DNA of 64,000 nt from Pectobacterium aquaticum (GCF_003382565.3 NZ_CP086253.1:3968001-4032000), one strand, 5' to 3'; positions 43,725 to 53,842 are shown, numbered from the stretch's first letter. The notes: a model not told the origin generated them from the sequence alone. Translations and numbers: made by a program.

Positions 43725-46280
43725 GTGAAGTTCGTAAAGTATCTATTCATCCTTGCAGTCTCTTGCATTCTGCTGGGAGCTGCCTCGATATACGGTTTGT
43801 ACCGTTATATCGAACCCCAACTGCCCGATGTCGCCACGCTGAAAGACGTGCGACTGCAAACGCCTATGCAGGTCTACAGCGCCGATGGCGAACTGATCGC
43901 TCAGTTTGGTGAAAAGCGCCGTATCCCGCTAAAGCTGGACCAGATTCCCCCTGAATTGGTACACGCTTTTATCGCGACCGAAGATAGCCGCTTCTATGAT
44001 CACCACGGTGTCGATCCCGTCGGGATCATCCGTGCTGCATCCATCGCGCTCACATCAGGTCACGCCTCTCAAGGGGCAAGTACCATTACGCAACAGCTCG
44101 CCAGGAACTTCTTCCTGAGCCCAGAGCGCACCTTGATTCGTAAGATCAAGGAAGTGTTTCTGGCTATCCGTATTGAGCAGTTGCTGACCAAGGATGAAAT
44201 CCTTGAGCTCTATCTGAACAAGATTTACCTCGGCTATCGCGCCTATGGCGTTGGTGCGTCGGCACAGGTGTACTTTGGCCGACCTGTTGACCAGTTGACG
44301 CTAAGCGAAATGGCGATGATCGCCGGTCTGCCGAAGGCGCCATCGACGTTCAACCCGCTCTATTCCTACGACCGTGCCGTTGCCCGTCGCAACGTCGTCC
44401 TTGCGCGTATGAAGGATGAAAACTACATCACACAGTCACAATACGATGCGGCACGTAACGAAAAACTGGTCGCGAATTACCACGCGCCGGATATTTCGTT
44501 CTCCGCACCGTATGTCGCAGAAATGGCACGACAGGAGATGGTCAAACGCTACGGCGAAGATGCTTATAACGACGGTTATAAGGTCTACACGACGGTCACC
44601 AAAAAATTGCAAACCGCCGCACAGGATGCGCTGCGTAATAACATCCTCGCCTATGACATGCGCCACGGTTACCGCGGCCCGAGCAAAGTGCTATGGAAAG
44701 TCGGTGAAGGCGTTTGGGATCAGGCGAAGATGATTGCCGCCCTGAAAGCGTTGCCAGTCTACGGTCCGCTCTCTCCGGCCATCGTCACCAGCACCACGGC
44801 GGACAACGCGATTGCGATCCTCTCTGACGGCAGCAATATTGCCCTGCCGATGGCGGGCATGCGCTGGGCACGTGCATACCGTTCCGATACGCAGCAAGGG
44901 CCGACACCGAAGCGCGTCACAGACGTGGTACAGGCAGGCCAGCAGGTCTGGGTACGTAAAGTGAACGATGATTGGTGGCTGGCACAGGTGCCGGACGTCA
45001 ACTCTGCGATTGTCTCACTTAACCCGAAAAACGGTGCGATAGAAGCACTGGTTGGCGGTTTTGACTTTAACCAAAGCAATTTCAACCGTGCGACGCAGGC
45101 ACTGCGCCAGATTGGTTCCAACATCAAACCGTTCCTGTACACCGCTGCGATGGACAAAGGTTTAACGCTGGCAACGATTCTGAACGACGTCCCGATCACG
45201 CGTTGGGATGCAGGTGCAGGATCTGACTGGCGGCCGAAAAACTCCCCAGCAACCTATGATGGCCCGATCCGTTTGCGTCAGGGGCTGGGTCAATCCAAAA
45301 ACGTGGTGATGGTGCGTGCCATGCGCGCAATGGGCGTGGACTATGCAGCGGATTACCTGCAACGCTTCGGTTTCCCAGCGCAGAATATCGTCCATACTGA
45401 ATCGCTGGCGCTGGGTGCCGCCTCGTTTACACCGCTACAGGTCGTACGTGGCTATGCCGTCATGGCAAACGGCGGCTATCTGGTCGATCCCTATCTGATC
45501 AGTAAGATAGAGAGCGAGGCAGGCGGCACGGTATTTACCGCTACACCGAAAGTAGTCTGTGATACCTGTAATCTCCCGCTGGTCTACGGTGAAACACCGC
45601 GTTCTCCAGTGTTAGCGACTACTAACGTTGAAGATGTTGCCACGTCAAACGAAGCACCACCGTTAGGCTTGCCGCAGCCCGAGCTGGAGCCCGTCACACC
45701 AAAGGCTGCACAGCAAAACGCCGCACAACCTTACGCACCACACGTGATCAACACGCCGCTGGCATTCCTGATTAAAGACGCGCTGAACAGCAACGTCTTT
45801 GGCGAACCGGGCTGGATGGGGACGGGTTGGCGCGCAGGTCGTGAGTTGAAACGTCGTGATATCGGCGGTAAAACCGGCACAACGAACAGTTCCAAAGACG
45901 CTTGGTTCTCCGGTTATGGCCCGAATCTGGTGACGTCGGTCTGGATTGGCTTCGACGATCACCGCCGCGATCTGGGTGCCAGCAGCGCATCTGGCGTCAT
46001 CAAAGATCAGATCTCCGGCTATGAAGGCGGTGCGAAATCAGCGCAGCCTGCGTGGGATGATTTCATGAAAGCCGCGCTGGATGGCGTACCGGAGCAACCG
46101 CTGACGCCGCCAGCAGGCATCGTCAGTGTCGTCATCGACCGCAGCAGCGGCAAGCTGTCTAACGGTGGCGGGAACAGCCGTTCCGAATACTTTATTGATG
46201 GAACGCAGCCGAAAGAATACGAAGTGCATGAAGTCGGCACTACGTTGATGGATAACGGACAAAGCGAAGAATTATTCTAG
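43725..46280 (+). CDS. mrcA: Penicillin-binding protein 1A MrcA
   Basis: A class A bifunctional peptidoglycan synthase (851 aa) anchored by one membrane segment (residues 5-28). GT51 motifs are TEDSRFYDHHGVD (about 87) and GASTITQQLARN. Transpeptidase motifs are the serine in SNIKPF (about 465), SKN in GQSKNVV (about 525) and KTG in GGKTGTTN (about 716). Length and motifs match E. coli PBP1A (850 aa). A terminator follows. Confidence 0.97.
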   Translation: MKFVKYLFILAVSCILLGAASIYGLYRYIEPQLPDVATLKDVRLQTPMQVYSADGELIAQFGEKRRIPLKLDQIPPELVHAFIATEDSRFYDHHGVDPVGIIRAASIALTSGHASQGASTITQQLARNFFLSPERTLIRKIKEVFLAIRIEQLLTKDEILELYLNKIYLGYRAYGVGASAQVYFGRPVDQLTLSEMAMIAGLPKAPSTFNPLYSYDRAVARRNVVLARMKDENYITQSQYDAARNEKLVANYHAPDISFSAPYVAEMARQEMVKRYGEDAYNDGYKVYTTVTKKLQTAAQDALRNNILAYDMRHGYRGPSKVLWKVGEGVWDQAKMIAALKALPVYGPLSPAIVTSTTADNAIAILSDGSNIALPMAGMRWARAYRSDTQQGPTPKRVTDVVQAGQQVWVRKVNDDWWLAQVPDVNSAIVSLNPKNGAIEALVGGFDFNQSNFNRATQALRQIGSNIKPFLYTAAMDKGLTLATILNDVPITRWDAGAGSDWRPKNSPATYDGPIRLRQGLGQSKNVVMVRAMRAMGVDYAADYLQRFGFPAQNIVHTESLALGAASFTPLQVVRGYAVMANGGYLVDPYLISKIESEAGGTVFTATPKVVCDTCNLPLVYGETPRSPVLATTNVEDVATSNEAPPLGLPQPELEPVTPKAAQQNAAQPYAPHVINTPLAFLIKDALNSNVFGEPGWMGTGWRAGRELKRRDIGGKTGTTNSSKDAWFSGYGPNLVTSVWIGFDDHRRDLGASSASGVIKDQISGYEGGAKSAQPAWDDFMKAALDGVPEQPLTPPAGIVSVVIDRSSGKLSNGGGNSRSEYFIDGTQPKEYEVHEVGTTLMDNGQSEELF

Positions 46281-46306
46281 CCAGCGTTCGATAGCGTTAC
46301 ACTTAC

Positions 46307-46340
46307 AAAGAAGGCACCAGAAACGGTGCCTTCTTTATTT
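46307..46340. terminator. Bidirectional terminator between mrcA and nudE
   Basis: AAAGAAGGCACC-AGAAAC-GGTGCCTTCTTT is a perfect 12-bp stem followed by ATTT, between convergent genes. The A and T ends allow it to work in both directions. Confidence 0.88.
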
Positions 46341-46360
46341 GGCTATGATGAATCAGGAAA

Positions 46361-46918
46361 TTAGCGAGGTGTGCGACGCAGCCAGTCGTGGGCCAGAAAC
46401 AGCGCGCTGACATTACGCGCTTCGCGGAAATCAGGCTCTTGCAGCAGCGACATCATGTCATCTATCGGCCAGCGGACTTGCGGCATCGGCTCCGGTTCAT
46501 CGCCTTCCAGGCTCTGCGGATACAATCCGCGTGCTACCACGATATTCATCTGGCTGGAAAAATAGGAGGGCGCCATCGTTAACGTAGCCAGCAATTCCAG
46601 CTTTTCCGCCCCAAAACCGACTTCTTCCATCAGTTCTCGGTTAGCGGCTTCAAAGACCGTTTCGCCGGGATCGATCAGCCCTTTGGGAAAACCCAGTTCG
46701 TATTCCTCAATGCCGACGGCGTATTCACGGATCAACAACAGTTCATCATCGATGATCGGAACGACCATCACCGCCTGTCGGCCGCTTGAACGCATCCGCT
46801 CATAAACCCGGCGAACCCCGTTGCTAAATTCAAGATCAACGGATTCCACAGTGAACAAGCGCGAACGCGCTACCGTTTCTACCTTGAGGATTTTAGGTTT
46901 TTTCAGGTGATGACTCAT
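46361..46918 (-). CDS. nudE: ADP compounds hydrolase NudE (Nudix)
   Basis: A Nudix hydrolase (185 aa) acting on ADP-ribose, Ap3A and NADH in the characterised E. coli enzyme. The Nudix box runs from GLIDPGETVFEAANRELMEE to VGFG, near residue 90-112, with all glutamates present. The start at 46918 (MSHHLKKPKIL) matches the family; a longer frame to 47005 adds an implausible Arg-rich extension. Confidence 0.94.
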   Translation of the reverse strand: MSHHLKKPKILKVETVARSRLFTVESVDLEFSNGVRRVYERMRSSGRQAVMVVPIIDDELLLIREYAVGIEEYELGFPKGLIDPGETVFEAANRELMEEVGFGAEKLELLATLTMAPSYFSSQMNIVVARGLYPQSLEGDEPEPMPQVRWPIDDMMSLLQEPDFREARNVSALFLAHDWLRRTPR

Positions 46919-47355
46919 TGATGCCCCCAGAGAGTTACGACCAGAACGGCACCTTAGCCCAACTCGCACAGAGAGGTTACGTTTACCGCGACCTGAATAC
47001 GGCATGCCGTTGAATAAGAAGAGATCGACAATATTCTTTTTTGATCCTGTTCACATTGTGCGTTAACAGTCCCCCTCGCTGCAACTATCGTGACGATGAA
47101 TTTACGTGCAGGCAACATGCAGGACACACTCTGTATGAGAAACCACCGCTAAAAGTCAATAACTTAAAAAAAATAGGAATATCCTCATTTAAGAGACGTT
47201 TTTTGCTTGTTACTATCATCACCTTATGCGATTAATTCTATTCACAATTATGTTATTAATCTAAGAAAACAATGCCATACGGGTTATCATCGATTGTATA
47301 ATTTTGTTAAACTCGGACGAAAACAAGGAGCATCGTGTTTTGGAATGGAGATGAC
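46919..47355. promoter_or_regulatory. nudE-igaA divergent intergenic region
   Basis: A 437-base gap between divergent genes. It turns AT-rich toward igaA (47150-47320), where its promoter should lie. ATTGTATAATTTTG (about 47293) offers a good -10 (TATAAT). AAGGAG ahead of a GTG at 47335 suggests an alternative igaA start. No small gene was recognised. Confidence 0.5.
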
Positions 47356-49503
47356 ATGAGCACAATATTTACCCTATTGGCGATATTGCTTGCCTGTCTG
47401 ATCGTTATAGGAGGTCTTGTCGGCTACCGTATGCGTCACCTATTCCTGTCCGCTCCGCCGTTACCCGTTTCGCAATCGCTTCCCAGACGGTTAACTGAAG
47501 ACGAACGGATCGCTGTTGAACGCTATCTGGCTCAGGAAAACAGCCAGCAAACTACGCCACTTAATACCCCCAATGCGCAGCCTAAACTACCGCGCTCCCT
47601 GCAAAGTAATCGGGTTTACCCCATCACTCATACGATTACACGCTACGGCCTGAGCACCGATGTTCAGAATAAGTGGCGCTACTATATCGATACACAAGAA
47701 ATCCATCTGCCGCCCAGTTGGGAACCGTTCATTACCGAAAATAACACCGTCGAACTGATTAAGACACGCTCGATCCCGCTGGTCATTTCCCTAAACGGGC
47801 ACTCGCTAACTGAATGTCTCGACGATCGTCCACTCGCTCCACTGCCGAGCGAAGTCCCTGTTGCGAACGCCTCCATCCGTCAGGAAGACAGTGAGCATGC
47901 CGAGCTGGTCACTATCCGTAAGGAAACGCGTGAAGAACACGCCATGCACCACTCTGGGGGCTTGAAGGAAACGGCCGTGCTCTGCGTGTCTTTTCTACTT
48001 TTGTTCATTAGCCTGAATAGCCCTATCGCCCTGCTCCCCTGGCTGATCGGTACCGCAGCATTATTAGCAAGCTGGAGCCTGTGGCAGCTTTTCCGCTCGC
48101 CATCCGCTCAGGAACTGCGCGATGTGCACTGCCTTCACGGCACGCCGCAAGGCTTGGGTCTGTTTGGCGAATCCAATCAGGGGCCGCTCGGTAATATCTC
48201 GCTCGGTAATATCGATCTGATTTACCCACCGCACTGGCAGCCCTATATCACGCAGGATCTCGGGCGAAAAACGGATGTTGATATCTATCTCAACCGACAG
48301 GTGATCCGTCAGGGAGAGCACCTGTCGCTGCACGATGAAGTGAAATATTTCCCGCTACAGCGCTGGAGCAGGAATCTGCTGCTGGCCGTGGGTTCACTGC
48401 TCAGCCTGATTTTACTCGTCACTAACGTACAGCTTGAACTGCCGCTCAAGCTCAGTCTGGCTTGGCTGCAGGGCGCACAGCGTATTCAGGCCACGCAGGT
48501 CAGCGATCTGGAAACCGCCCAGCTCCGCATTGGCGACACACTGGCTGTCCGTGGTAACGGCATGTGCTATGTGCCCGCAGGTATTCATCCCGTCTCCGCA
48601 CCGTCGCCCTATGTGTTTAGCCCTTTCGACTGTTCCGCTATTTACTGGAATAAAGCCGCGCCGCTGCCATTGCCGGAATCCGAGACAATAGAAAAAGCCT
48701 CTGCCCTGCTGAAATCCGTCAACAACCAACTTCATCCGCAAGCGGACAAAGAAGGTCAGGTTAACTCTCAGTTAGCGTCTACGATCCAGAAATCAGGGCT
48801 GATTCTGATGAAAAACTTCGCTGAAGTTGTTCTGAGAACACAAGATTTGTGCAGGCAGGAAAACGATTGCTCCCGCCTGAAAAATGCGCTGGTGAACCTG
48901 AGCGACGTCAAGAACTGGAATACGCTGGTAAAAGATGCCAATTCCGGCAAGCTGAAAGGGATGAATGTGGTGCTGCCCGCCGTCAGCGCAGAAACGCTGG
49001 AGTCATTGGTCAACAGTTCCACCAATCAATTCTTCTATCAGGAAATCAATCATGCGACAGAGTCGCTGAACAGCCCGCCGCCCAGTGGATTCCTGATTCG
49101 CAGCGACGAAGGCCGACAGTTCGTTAACCACCCGCTCCCGCAGATGCCGCTGAATGAATATCGTCCCTCGGATCAGTGGCAGGAACTCCAGCGGCTTGCC
49201 GCGATGCTGTTGCATACGCCGTTTAATGCCACGGGCGTTATCACGCAGCTTAATACCGATGCCAACGGGACCCAGCACATCAGCCTGCACAGTGAACCCG
49301 ACGTCATTACCGTCTGGCGCTATCTCGGCACGTGTCTGTTGCTGCTGCTCTTTTCTGCGACGTTTACCGTTAATGCGGTTCTGACCGGCATTAAGATGCG
49401 TAAAAGCCAGAAGCGAGTGACCGATATTCAGCGCTATTACGCTTCACGGTTCAATATGATGACGAATTCGTTCCCAGACAATCGTCCCCAGCTCCCCCGC
49501 TAA
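47356..49503 (+). CDS. igaA: IgaA/UmoB/YrfF family inner-membrane regulator of the Rcs phosphorelay
   Basis: A multi-pass inner-membrane protein (715 aa) that restrains RcsD and so the Rcs envelope-stress response. It is essential in several enterobacteria. Membrane segments are near residues 3-23, about 205-250 (ETAVLCVSFLLLFISLNSP) and 340-360, with a last one near 665. THTITRYGLSTDVQNKWRYY and NALVNLSDVKNWNTLVKDAN match the family. The ATG at 47356 aligns with E. coli; a GTG at 47335 with a stronger AAGGAG is an alternative. Confidence 0.93.
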   Translation: MSTIFTLLAILLACLIVIGGLVGYRMRHLFLSAPPLPVSQSLPRRLTEDERIAVERYLAQENSQQTTPLNTPNAQPKLPRSLQSNRVYPITHTITRYGLSTDVQNKWRYYIDTQEIHLPPSWEPFITENNTVELIKTRSIPLVISLNGHSLTECLDDRPLAPLPSEVPVANASIRQEDSEHAELVTIRKETREEHAMHHSGGLKETAVLCVSFLLLFISLNSPIALLPWLIGTAALLASWSLWQLFRSPSAQELRDVHCLHGTPQGLGLFGESNQGPLGNISLGNIDLIYPPHWQPYITQDLGRKTDVDIYLNRQVIRQGEHLSLHDEVKYFPLQRWSRNLLLAVGSLLSLILLVTNVQLELPLKLSLAWLQGAQRIQATQVSDLETAQLRIGDTLAVRGNGMCYVPAGIHPVSAPSPYVFSPFDCSAIYWNKAAPLPLPESETIEKASALLKSVNNQLHPQADKEGQVNSQLASTIQKSGLILMKNFAEVVLRTQDLCRQENDCSRLKNALVNLSDVKNWNTLVKDANSGKLKGMNVVLPAVSAETLESLVNSSTNQFFYQEINHATESLNSPPPSGFLIRSDEGRQFVNHPLPQMPLNEYRPSDQWQELQRLAAMLLHTPFNATGVITQLNTDANGTQHISLHSEPDVITVWRYLGTCLLLLLFSATFTVNAVLTGIKMRKSQKRVTDIQRYYASRFNMMTNSFPDNRPQLPR

Positions 49504-49619
49504 CGGCATCGTGCCCGCTCTGCGGTTATGCTAACCTAGCGGTCGTCACTCTTGTCACTATTGCATTGTGCGCCTTCTGTTACATCACCCTATAGCACGG
49601 CGCGACATCTGGAGTCGTT

Positions 49620-50306
49620 ATGAATCCCCACGTTAACTGGCACGACATCGACACCGTGATACTGGATATGGATGGCACGCTGCTCGATCTGGCGTTTGAC
49701 AGCTATTTCTGGCTTCAACTGGTGCCGCAGTCGCTCAGTGAAAAACGTCGCATCAGCCTTGAACAGGCGCATCAGCTTATCGAACAGGAGTACCGAGCCG
49801 TTCAGCACACGCTAAGCTGGTACTGTTTCGATTACTGGTCAGAACGTCTCGATCTGGATATCTATCAAATGACGACGGATATCGGCACGCGAGCCCGATT
49901 GCGCGATGACACGACGCCGTTTTTAGCGGCACTGCGCGAGTGCGGTAAAGAGACAATTCTGCTGACCAACGCCCACCCACACAGTCTGGCAGTAAAAATC
50001 GAACACACGGGGCTGGATCAGCACCTTGATTTATTACTTTCCACCCATACTTATGGGTATCCGAAAGAGAATCAGCGCTTGTGGCAGGCCGTACAGCAAC
50101 AGACTGGCTTCGACCCCGCCAGAACGTTATTCGTGGATGACAGCGAACCGATTCTGGATGCCGCGAAAACGTTCGGCATCCATTACTGTCTGGGTGTGCG
50201 TAATCCCGATTCCGGCCAGCAGGAAAAGGCATTCCTGCAACATCCGTCAATGAACGACTACCTTGCGCTGCTACCCGCCCTGCGCCACTCCGTTAACGCA
50301 GGGTAA
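49620..50306 (+). CDS. yrfG: GMP/IMP nucleotidase YrfG (HAD family)
   Basis: A HAD-like hydrolase (228 aa). The E. coli orthologue dephosphorylates purine nucleotides. The nucleophile motif is VILDMDGTLLDLAFD near residue 16. Motif II is ILLTNAHPHSL, and motif IV is LFVDDSEPILDAA. It is followed by hslR and hslO in the usual order. Confidence 0.93.
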   Translation: MNPHVNWHDIDTVILDMDGTLLDLAFDSYFWLQLVPQSLSEKRRISLEQAHQLIEQEYRAVQHTLSWYCFDYWSERLDLDIYQMTTDIGTRARLRDDTTPFLAALRECGKETILLTNAHPHSLAVKIEHTGLDQHLDLLLSTHTYGYPKENQRLWQAVQQQTGFDPARTLFVDDSEPILDAAKTFGIHYCLGVRNPDSGQQEKAFLQHPSMNDYLALLPALRHSVNAG

Positions 50307-50419
50307 TGTAAGGTGGCCAGAGGGGGAAACACGGTGATGAGGTTCCGCAGGGATGCCTCGCACCATGGTCACCCAGTAACGCGATCCTTAAACGATCGGC
50401 ATTAGGGTAATCAGGGGGA

Positions 50420-50833
50420 TTGATGGTGAAAGCTACCGAGCAGGCCGACGACGTCGTTCGTCTGGATAAATGGCTTTGGGCCGCCCGTTTCTATAAAACT
50501 CGGGCGATAGCTCGCGAAATGATCGACGGCGGCAAAGTGCACTATAACGGGCAACGCGGTAAGCCGAGCAAGCAGGTCGAACTGAATGCCGAGATCAAAC
50601 TGCGTCAGGGCAATGAGGAACGCACTGTTATTATTTTGGCCGTCAGCGGCCAGCGCAGAAGCGCAATAGAGGCGCAGGCGCTGTATCAGGAAACAGCCGC
50701 AAGCATTGAGAAACGAGAAAAGCTGTCGCAGGCGCGGAAAATGAATGCGCTGACGATGCCACACCCCGATCGCCGACCGGATAAAAAAGAGCGACGCGAT
50801 CTGATTAAATTTAAATACAGCGATCGAGAATAG
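50420..50833 (+). CDS. hslR: Heat shock protein 15 HslR (S4 domain)
   Basis: An RNA-binding protein (137 aa) that rescues stalled 50S-nascent chain complexes. The S4 domain is at residues 11-70 (VRLDKWLWAARFYKTRAIAREMIDG), with a basic C-terminal tail (RPDKKERRDLIKFKYSD). The annotated start gives MMVKATEQADD; the second methionine is equally possible. It lies about 85 bases before hslO. Confidence 0.94.
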   Translation: MMVKATEQADDVVRLDKWLWAARFYKTRAIAREMIDGGKVHYNGQRGKPSKQVELNAEIKLRQGNEERTVIILAVSGQRRSAIEAQALYQETAASIEKREKLSQARKMNALTMPHPDRRPDKKERRDLIKFKYSDRE

Positions 50834-50918
50834 CACGCCGGCCTTCAGATAAGCCCCAGCGATCGCCGCACGACTTATTCGCCGTACCACTCATCGCGCA
50901 CTACAACGAGAAAACATT

Positions 50919-51788
50919 ATGGCTCACGACCAACTACATCGTTATCTGTTTGAAAATTATGCCGTTCGTGGCGAATTGGTGACAGTTAACGAGACGTATC
51001 AACGTATTTTGACCAACCACGACTACCCAGCGGCGGTACAAACGCTGCTAGGCGAAATGCTGGTTGCCACCAGCCTGTTGACGGCCACGCTGAAATTCAG
51101 CGGCGATATTACCGTTCAGCTTCAGGGCGATGGCCCACTGAAACTGGCGGTGATTAACGGTAATCACCAGCAGCAGATGCGCGGCGTTGCCCGTCTGCAA
51201 GGGGATATCACTCCGGGGAGTTCGCTGAAAGAGATGGTTGGCAATGGCTATCTGGTCATTACCATTACGCCGACTGACGGTGAGCGTTATCAAGGCGTCG
51301 TCGGTTTAGAAGGTGAAACCGTTGCCGAATGTCTGGAAAGCTATTTCCAGCAGTCCGAGCAGTTGCCGACACGGTTGTTTATCCGTACCGGACAGCACGA
51401 GGGCAAGCAGGCCGCCGCTGGCATGCTGCTACAGGTATTGCCCGCGCAGGATACCGATCGTAATGATTTTGATCATCTGGCCCAGCTCACCACAACGGTC
51501 AAAGCTGACGAGCTGTTTACCCTGCCCGCCACCGAGGTACTGTACCGCCTTTACCATCAGGAAGAGGTAACCGTGTATGAGCCTCAGGATGTCGAATTCC
51601 GCTGTCACTGTTCGCGCGATCGTTGCGCAGATGCATTAATGACGCTGTCCGATCAGGACGTGAATGAGATGATCGAGCAGGACGGTGAAATCGATATGCA
51701 CTGTGATTATTGCGGTACGCACTACCTGTTTAATTCGCTGGACATTCGCGCCATACGGCACGATTCATCAGGAAATCTGTTGCATTAA
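50919..51788 (+). CDS. hslO: Redox-regulated chaperone Hsp33 HslO
   Basis: A holdase chaperone (289 aa) activated by oxidation. The C-terminal zinc/redox switch is complete: CxC in FRCHCSRDRC (about 230) and CxxC in HCDYCGTHY (about 262). The N-terminal domain contains LQGDGPLKLAVINGNHQ. Length fits the family (about 290). A strong terminator follows 9 bases after the stop. Confidence 0.96.
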   Translation: MAHDQLHRYLFENYAVRGELVTVNETYQRILTNHDYPAAVQTLLGEMLVATSLLTATLKFSGDITVQLQGDGPLKLAVINGNHQQQMRGVARLQGDITPGSSLKEMVGNGYLVITITPTDGERYQGVVGLEGETVAECLESYFQQSEQLPTRLFIRTGQHEGKQAAAGMLLQVLPAQDTDRNDFDHLAQLTTTVKADELFTLPATEVLYRLYHQEEVTVYEPQDVEFRCHCSRDRCADALMTLSDQDVNEMIEQDGEIDMHCDYCGTHYLFNSLDIRAIRHDSSGNLLH

Positions 51789-51796
51789 TTTTTCTA

Positions 51797-51825
51797 ACGG
51801 GTACGAAAGTACCCGTTTATTTTGC
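51797..51825 (+). terminator. Terminator after hslO
   Basis: AACGGGTAC-GAAA-GTACCCGTT with a following TATTTTG. A perfect 9-bp stem with a GNRA-type loop sits right after the hslO stop. Confidence 0.88.
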
Positions 51826-51985
51826 TTATTTTCCCCACCAGTAAACCACCGTGATTATTTTTCAAACACCCTAAATAAGCAAAGTTATTAATGAATTTAT
51901 TTAATTTTATGATTGTTATCGCGGTTAAAATAAGCTCACTCCCTACAATGTTTAGTAGTACGACTATAACTTGAGGAGTAGCAAC

Positions 51986-53605
51986 ATGCAGATCAACGGT
52001 ATTACCCCGCAAGCCCTGGCTGCTTATGGAATCCATGATGTCCGCGATATTGTCTACAATCCCAGCTATGAACTGCTTTTTAAAGAAGAACTCTCTCCTA
52101 CCCTACAAGGCTATGAACGCGGCATCGAAACCCAACTGGGTGCGGTAGCCGTCGATACCGGCATCTTTACCGGCCGTTCCCCGAAAGACAAATACATCGT
52201 GCGCGATGACGTGACCCGCGACACCGTGTGGTGGTCCGATCAAGGCAAAGGTAAGAACGATAACCACCCGTTGAGCCAGGAAACCTGGACGCAGCTGAAG
52301 CAGCTCGTCACCACACAGCTGTCTGGCAAGCGGTTGTTCATCATCGATGCCTTCTGCGGTGCCAACCCAGACAGCCGCCTCAGCGTACGTTTCGTCACGG
52401 AAGTGGCGTGGCAGGCGCATTTCGTCAAAAACATGTTTATCCGCCCGAGCGATGAAGAACTGGAAGGCTTTGAGCCGGATTTCATCGTGATGAACGGCGC
52501 AAAATGCACCAACCCGAATTGGCAGGAACAGGGGCTGAACTCCGAGAACTTTGTCGCATTCAACCTGACAGAGCGCATTCAGCTGATTGGCGGCACCTGG
52601 TACGGCGGCGAAATGAAGAAAGGGATGTTCTCCATCATGAACTACCTGCTGCCGCTGAAAGGCATCGCTTCCATGCACTGCTCGGCAAACGTCGGTGAAA
52701 AAGGTGATGTGGCGGTCTTCTTCGGCCTATCCGGTACGGGTAAAACCACGCTGTCCACCGATCCGAAACGTCAGCTGATTGGCGATGACGAGCACGGTTG
52801 GGACGACGATGGCGTCTTCAACTTTGAAGGCGGCTGCTATGCCAAAACCATCAAACTGTCTAAGGAAGCAGAGCCGGATATCTTTGGTGCCATCAAACGC
52901 GATGCGCTGCTGGAGAACGTCACCGTGCTGGCAGACGGTACTGTGGACTTCAACGACGGTTCCAAAACCGAGAACACTCGCGTTTCTTATCCGATCTACC
53001 ACATTCACAATATCGTTAAACCGGTCTCCAAAGCGTGCCATGCCACGAAAGTGATCTTCCTGACGGCGGACGCGTTCGGCGTGTTACCACCGGTTTCTCG
53101 CCTGACGTCCGATCAAACGCAGTATCACTTCCTGTCCGGCTTTACCGCCAAGCTAGCAGGAACCGAGCGCGGCGTGACGGAACCCACACCGACCTTCTCC
53201 GCCTGCTTTGGCGCGGCATTCCTGATGCTGCACCCGACGCAGTACGCTGAAGTGCTGGTGAAACGCATGAAGGCGGCTGGCGCACAGGCCTATCTGGTGA
53301 ACACGGGCTGGAACGGCAGCGGCAAACGTATCTCCATTAAAGATACACGCGGGATTATTGATGCCATTCTGAACGGCAGTATTGATGATGCAGAAATGCA
53401 GACGCTGCCTGTCTTCGACTTGGCAATCCCAACCTCGCTGCTTGGCGTCAATCCTGACATTCTCGACCCACGTGATACCTACGCGAGCGCCGAACAGTGG
53501 CAGGAAAAAGCGGACGATCTGGCACAGCGCTTTATCACCAACTTCGATAAATACACCGATGCTCCGGCAGGCGCAGCGCTGGTGAAAGCAGGACCGAAGC
53601 GGTAA
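51986..53605 (+). CDS. pckA: Phosphoenolpyruvate carboxykinase (ATP) PckA
   Basis: A gluconeogenic enzyme (539 aa) converting oxaloacetate and ATP to PEP, CO2 and ADP. The kinase-1a P-loop is GLSGTGKTTLS near residue 248. Metal and substrate residues are in GEKGDVAVFF and GDDEHGWDD. The start MQINGITPQ at 51986 has AGGAG seven bases upstream, and length equals the E. coli enzyme (540). yhgE, next to pckA in E. coli, is not present. Confidence 0.97.
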   Translation: MQINGITPQALAAYGIHDVRDIVYNPSYELLFKEELSPTLQGYERGIETQLGAVAVDTGIFTGRSPKDKYIVRDDVTRDTVWWSDQGKGKNDNHPLSQETWTQLKQLVTTQLSGKRLFIIDAFCGANPDSRLSVRFVTEVAWQAHFVKNMFIRPSDEELEGFEPDFIVMNGAKCTNPNWQEQGLNSENFVAFNLTERIQLIGGTWYGGEMKKGMFSIMNYLLPLKGIASMHCSANVGEKGDVAVFFGLSGTGKTTLSTDPKRQLIGDDEHGWDDDGVFNFEGGCYAKTIKLSKEAEPDIFGAIKRDALLENVTVLADGTVDFNDGSKTENTRVSYPIYHIHNIVKPVSKACHATKVIFLTADAFGVLPPVSRLTSDQTQYHFLSGFTAKLAGTERGVTEPTPTFSACFGAAFLMLHPTQYAEVLVKRMKAAGAQAYLVNTGWNGSGKRISIKDTRGIIDAILNGSIDDAEMQTLPVFDLAIPTSLLGVNPDILDPRDTYASAEQWQEKADDLAQRFITNFDKYTDAPAGAALVKAGPKR

Positions 53606-53630
53606 ATACAGGTAAGAAAACCATTATGAA

Positions 53631-53652
53631 AAAGGCGCGGATTCCGCGCCTT
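53631..53652 (+). terminator. Hairpin after pckA
   Basis: GGCGCGGA-TTCCGCGCC stem preceded by AAA and followed by TT, about 28 bases after the pckA stop. It is nearly the same sequence as the terminator at 53814-53842. Confidence 0.7.
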
Positions 53653-53690
53653 CAGATCGTTGACAACCTATTTGCCGAATGAAAACGGGA

Positions 53691-53785
53691 GTAACGGAAT
53701 AGAAGAGTAAAGCGTTTGCGCCACGGATGGCGCAAGCCGAGCGTACATGGACGTATTCACAGCGTCTTTACGATCTATCCGTTAC
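53691..53785. repeat. 95-bp intergenic element with terminal inverted repeats
   Basis: The left end GTAACGGAATAGAAGAGTAA and the right end read inward GTAACGGATAGATCGTAAAG match over about 20 bases with small gaps. Inside lies a second hairpin TTGCGCCA-CGGA-TGGCGCAA (53716-53735). There is no ORF. The structure suggests a dispersed palindromic repeat of the genome, located between two near-identical hairpins. Confidence 0.6.
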
Positions 53786-53813
53786 TACCGCTCGATGGTC
53801 TTTGTCGTAATCT

Positions 53814-53842
53814 AAGAAAGGCGCGGAATCCGCGCCTTTCTT
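53814..53842 (-). terminator. Terminator of ompR-envZ
   Basis: AAGAAAGGCGCGGA and TCCGCGCCTTTCTT form a near-perfect 14-bp palindrome, 27 bases past the envZ stop. Because it is symmetric it can act for either strand. Confidence 0.8.

Noticed and set aside
49777..50250. 157-codon minus-strand ORF inside yrfG
   Set aside because: It lies antisense within a well-supported HAD hydrolase gene and shows no recognisable domain.
52103..52678. 191-codon minus-strand ORF opposite pckA
   Set aside because: Antisense shadow of a highly conserved gene.
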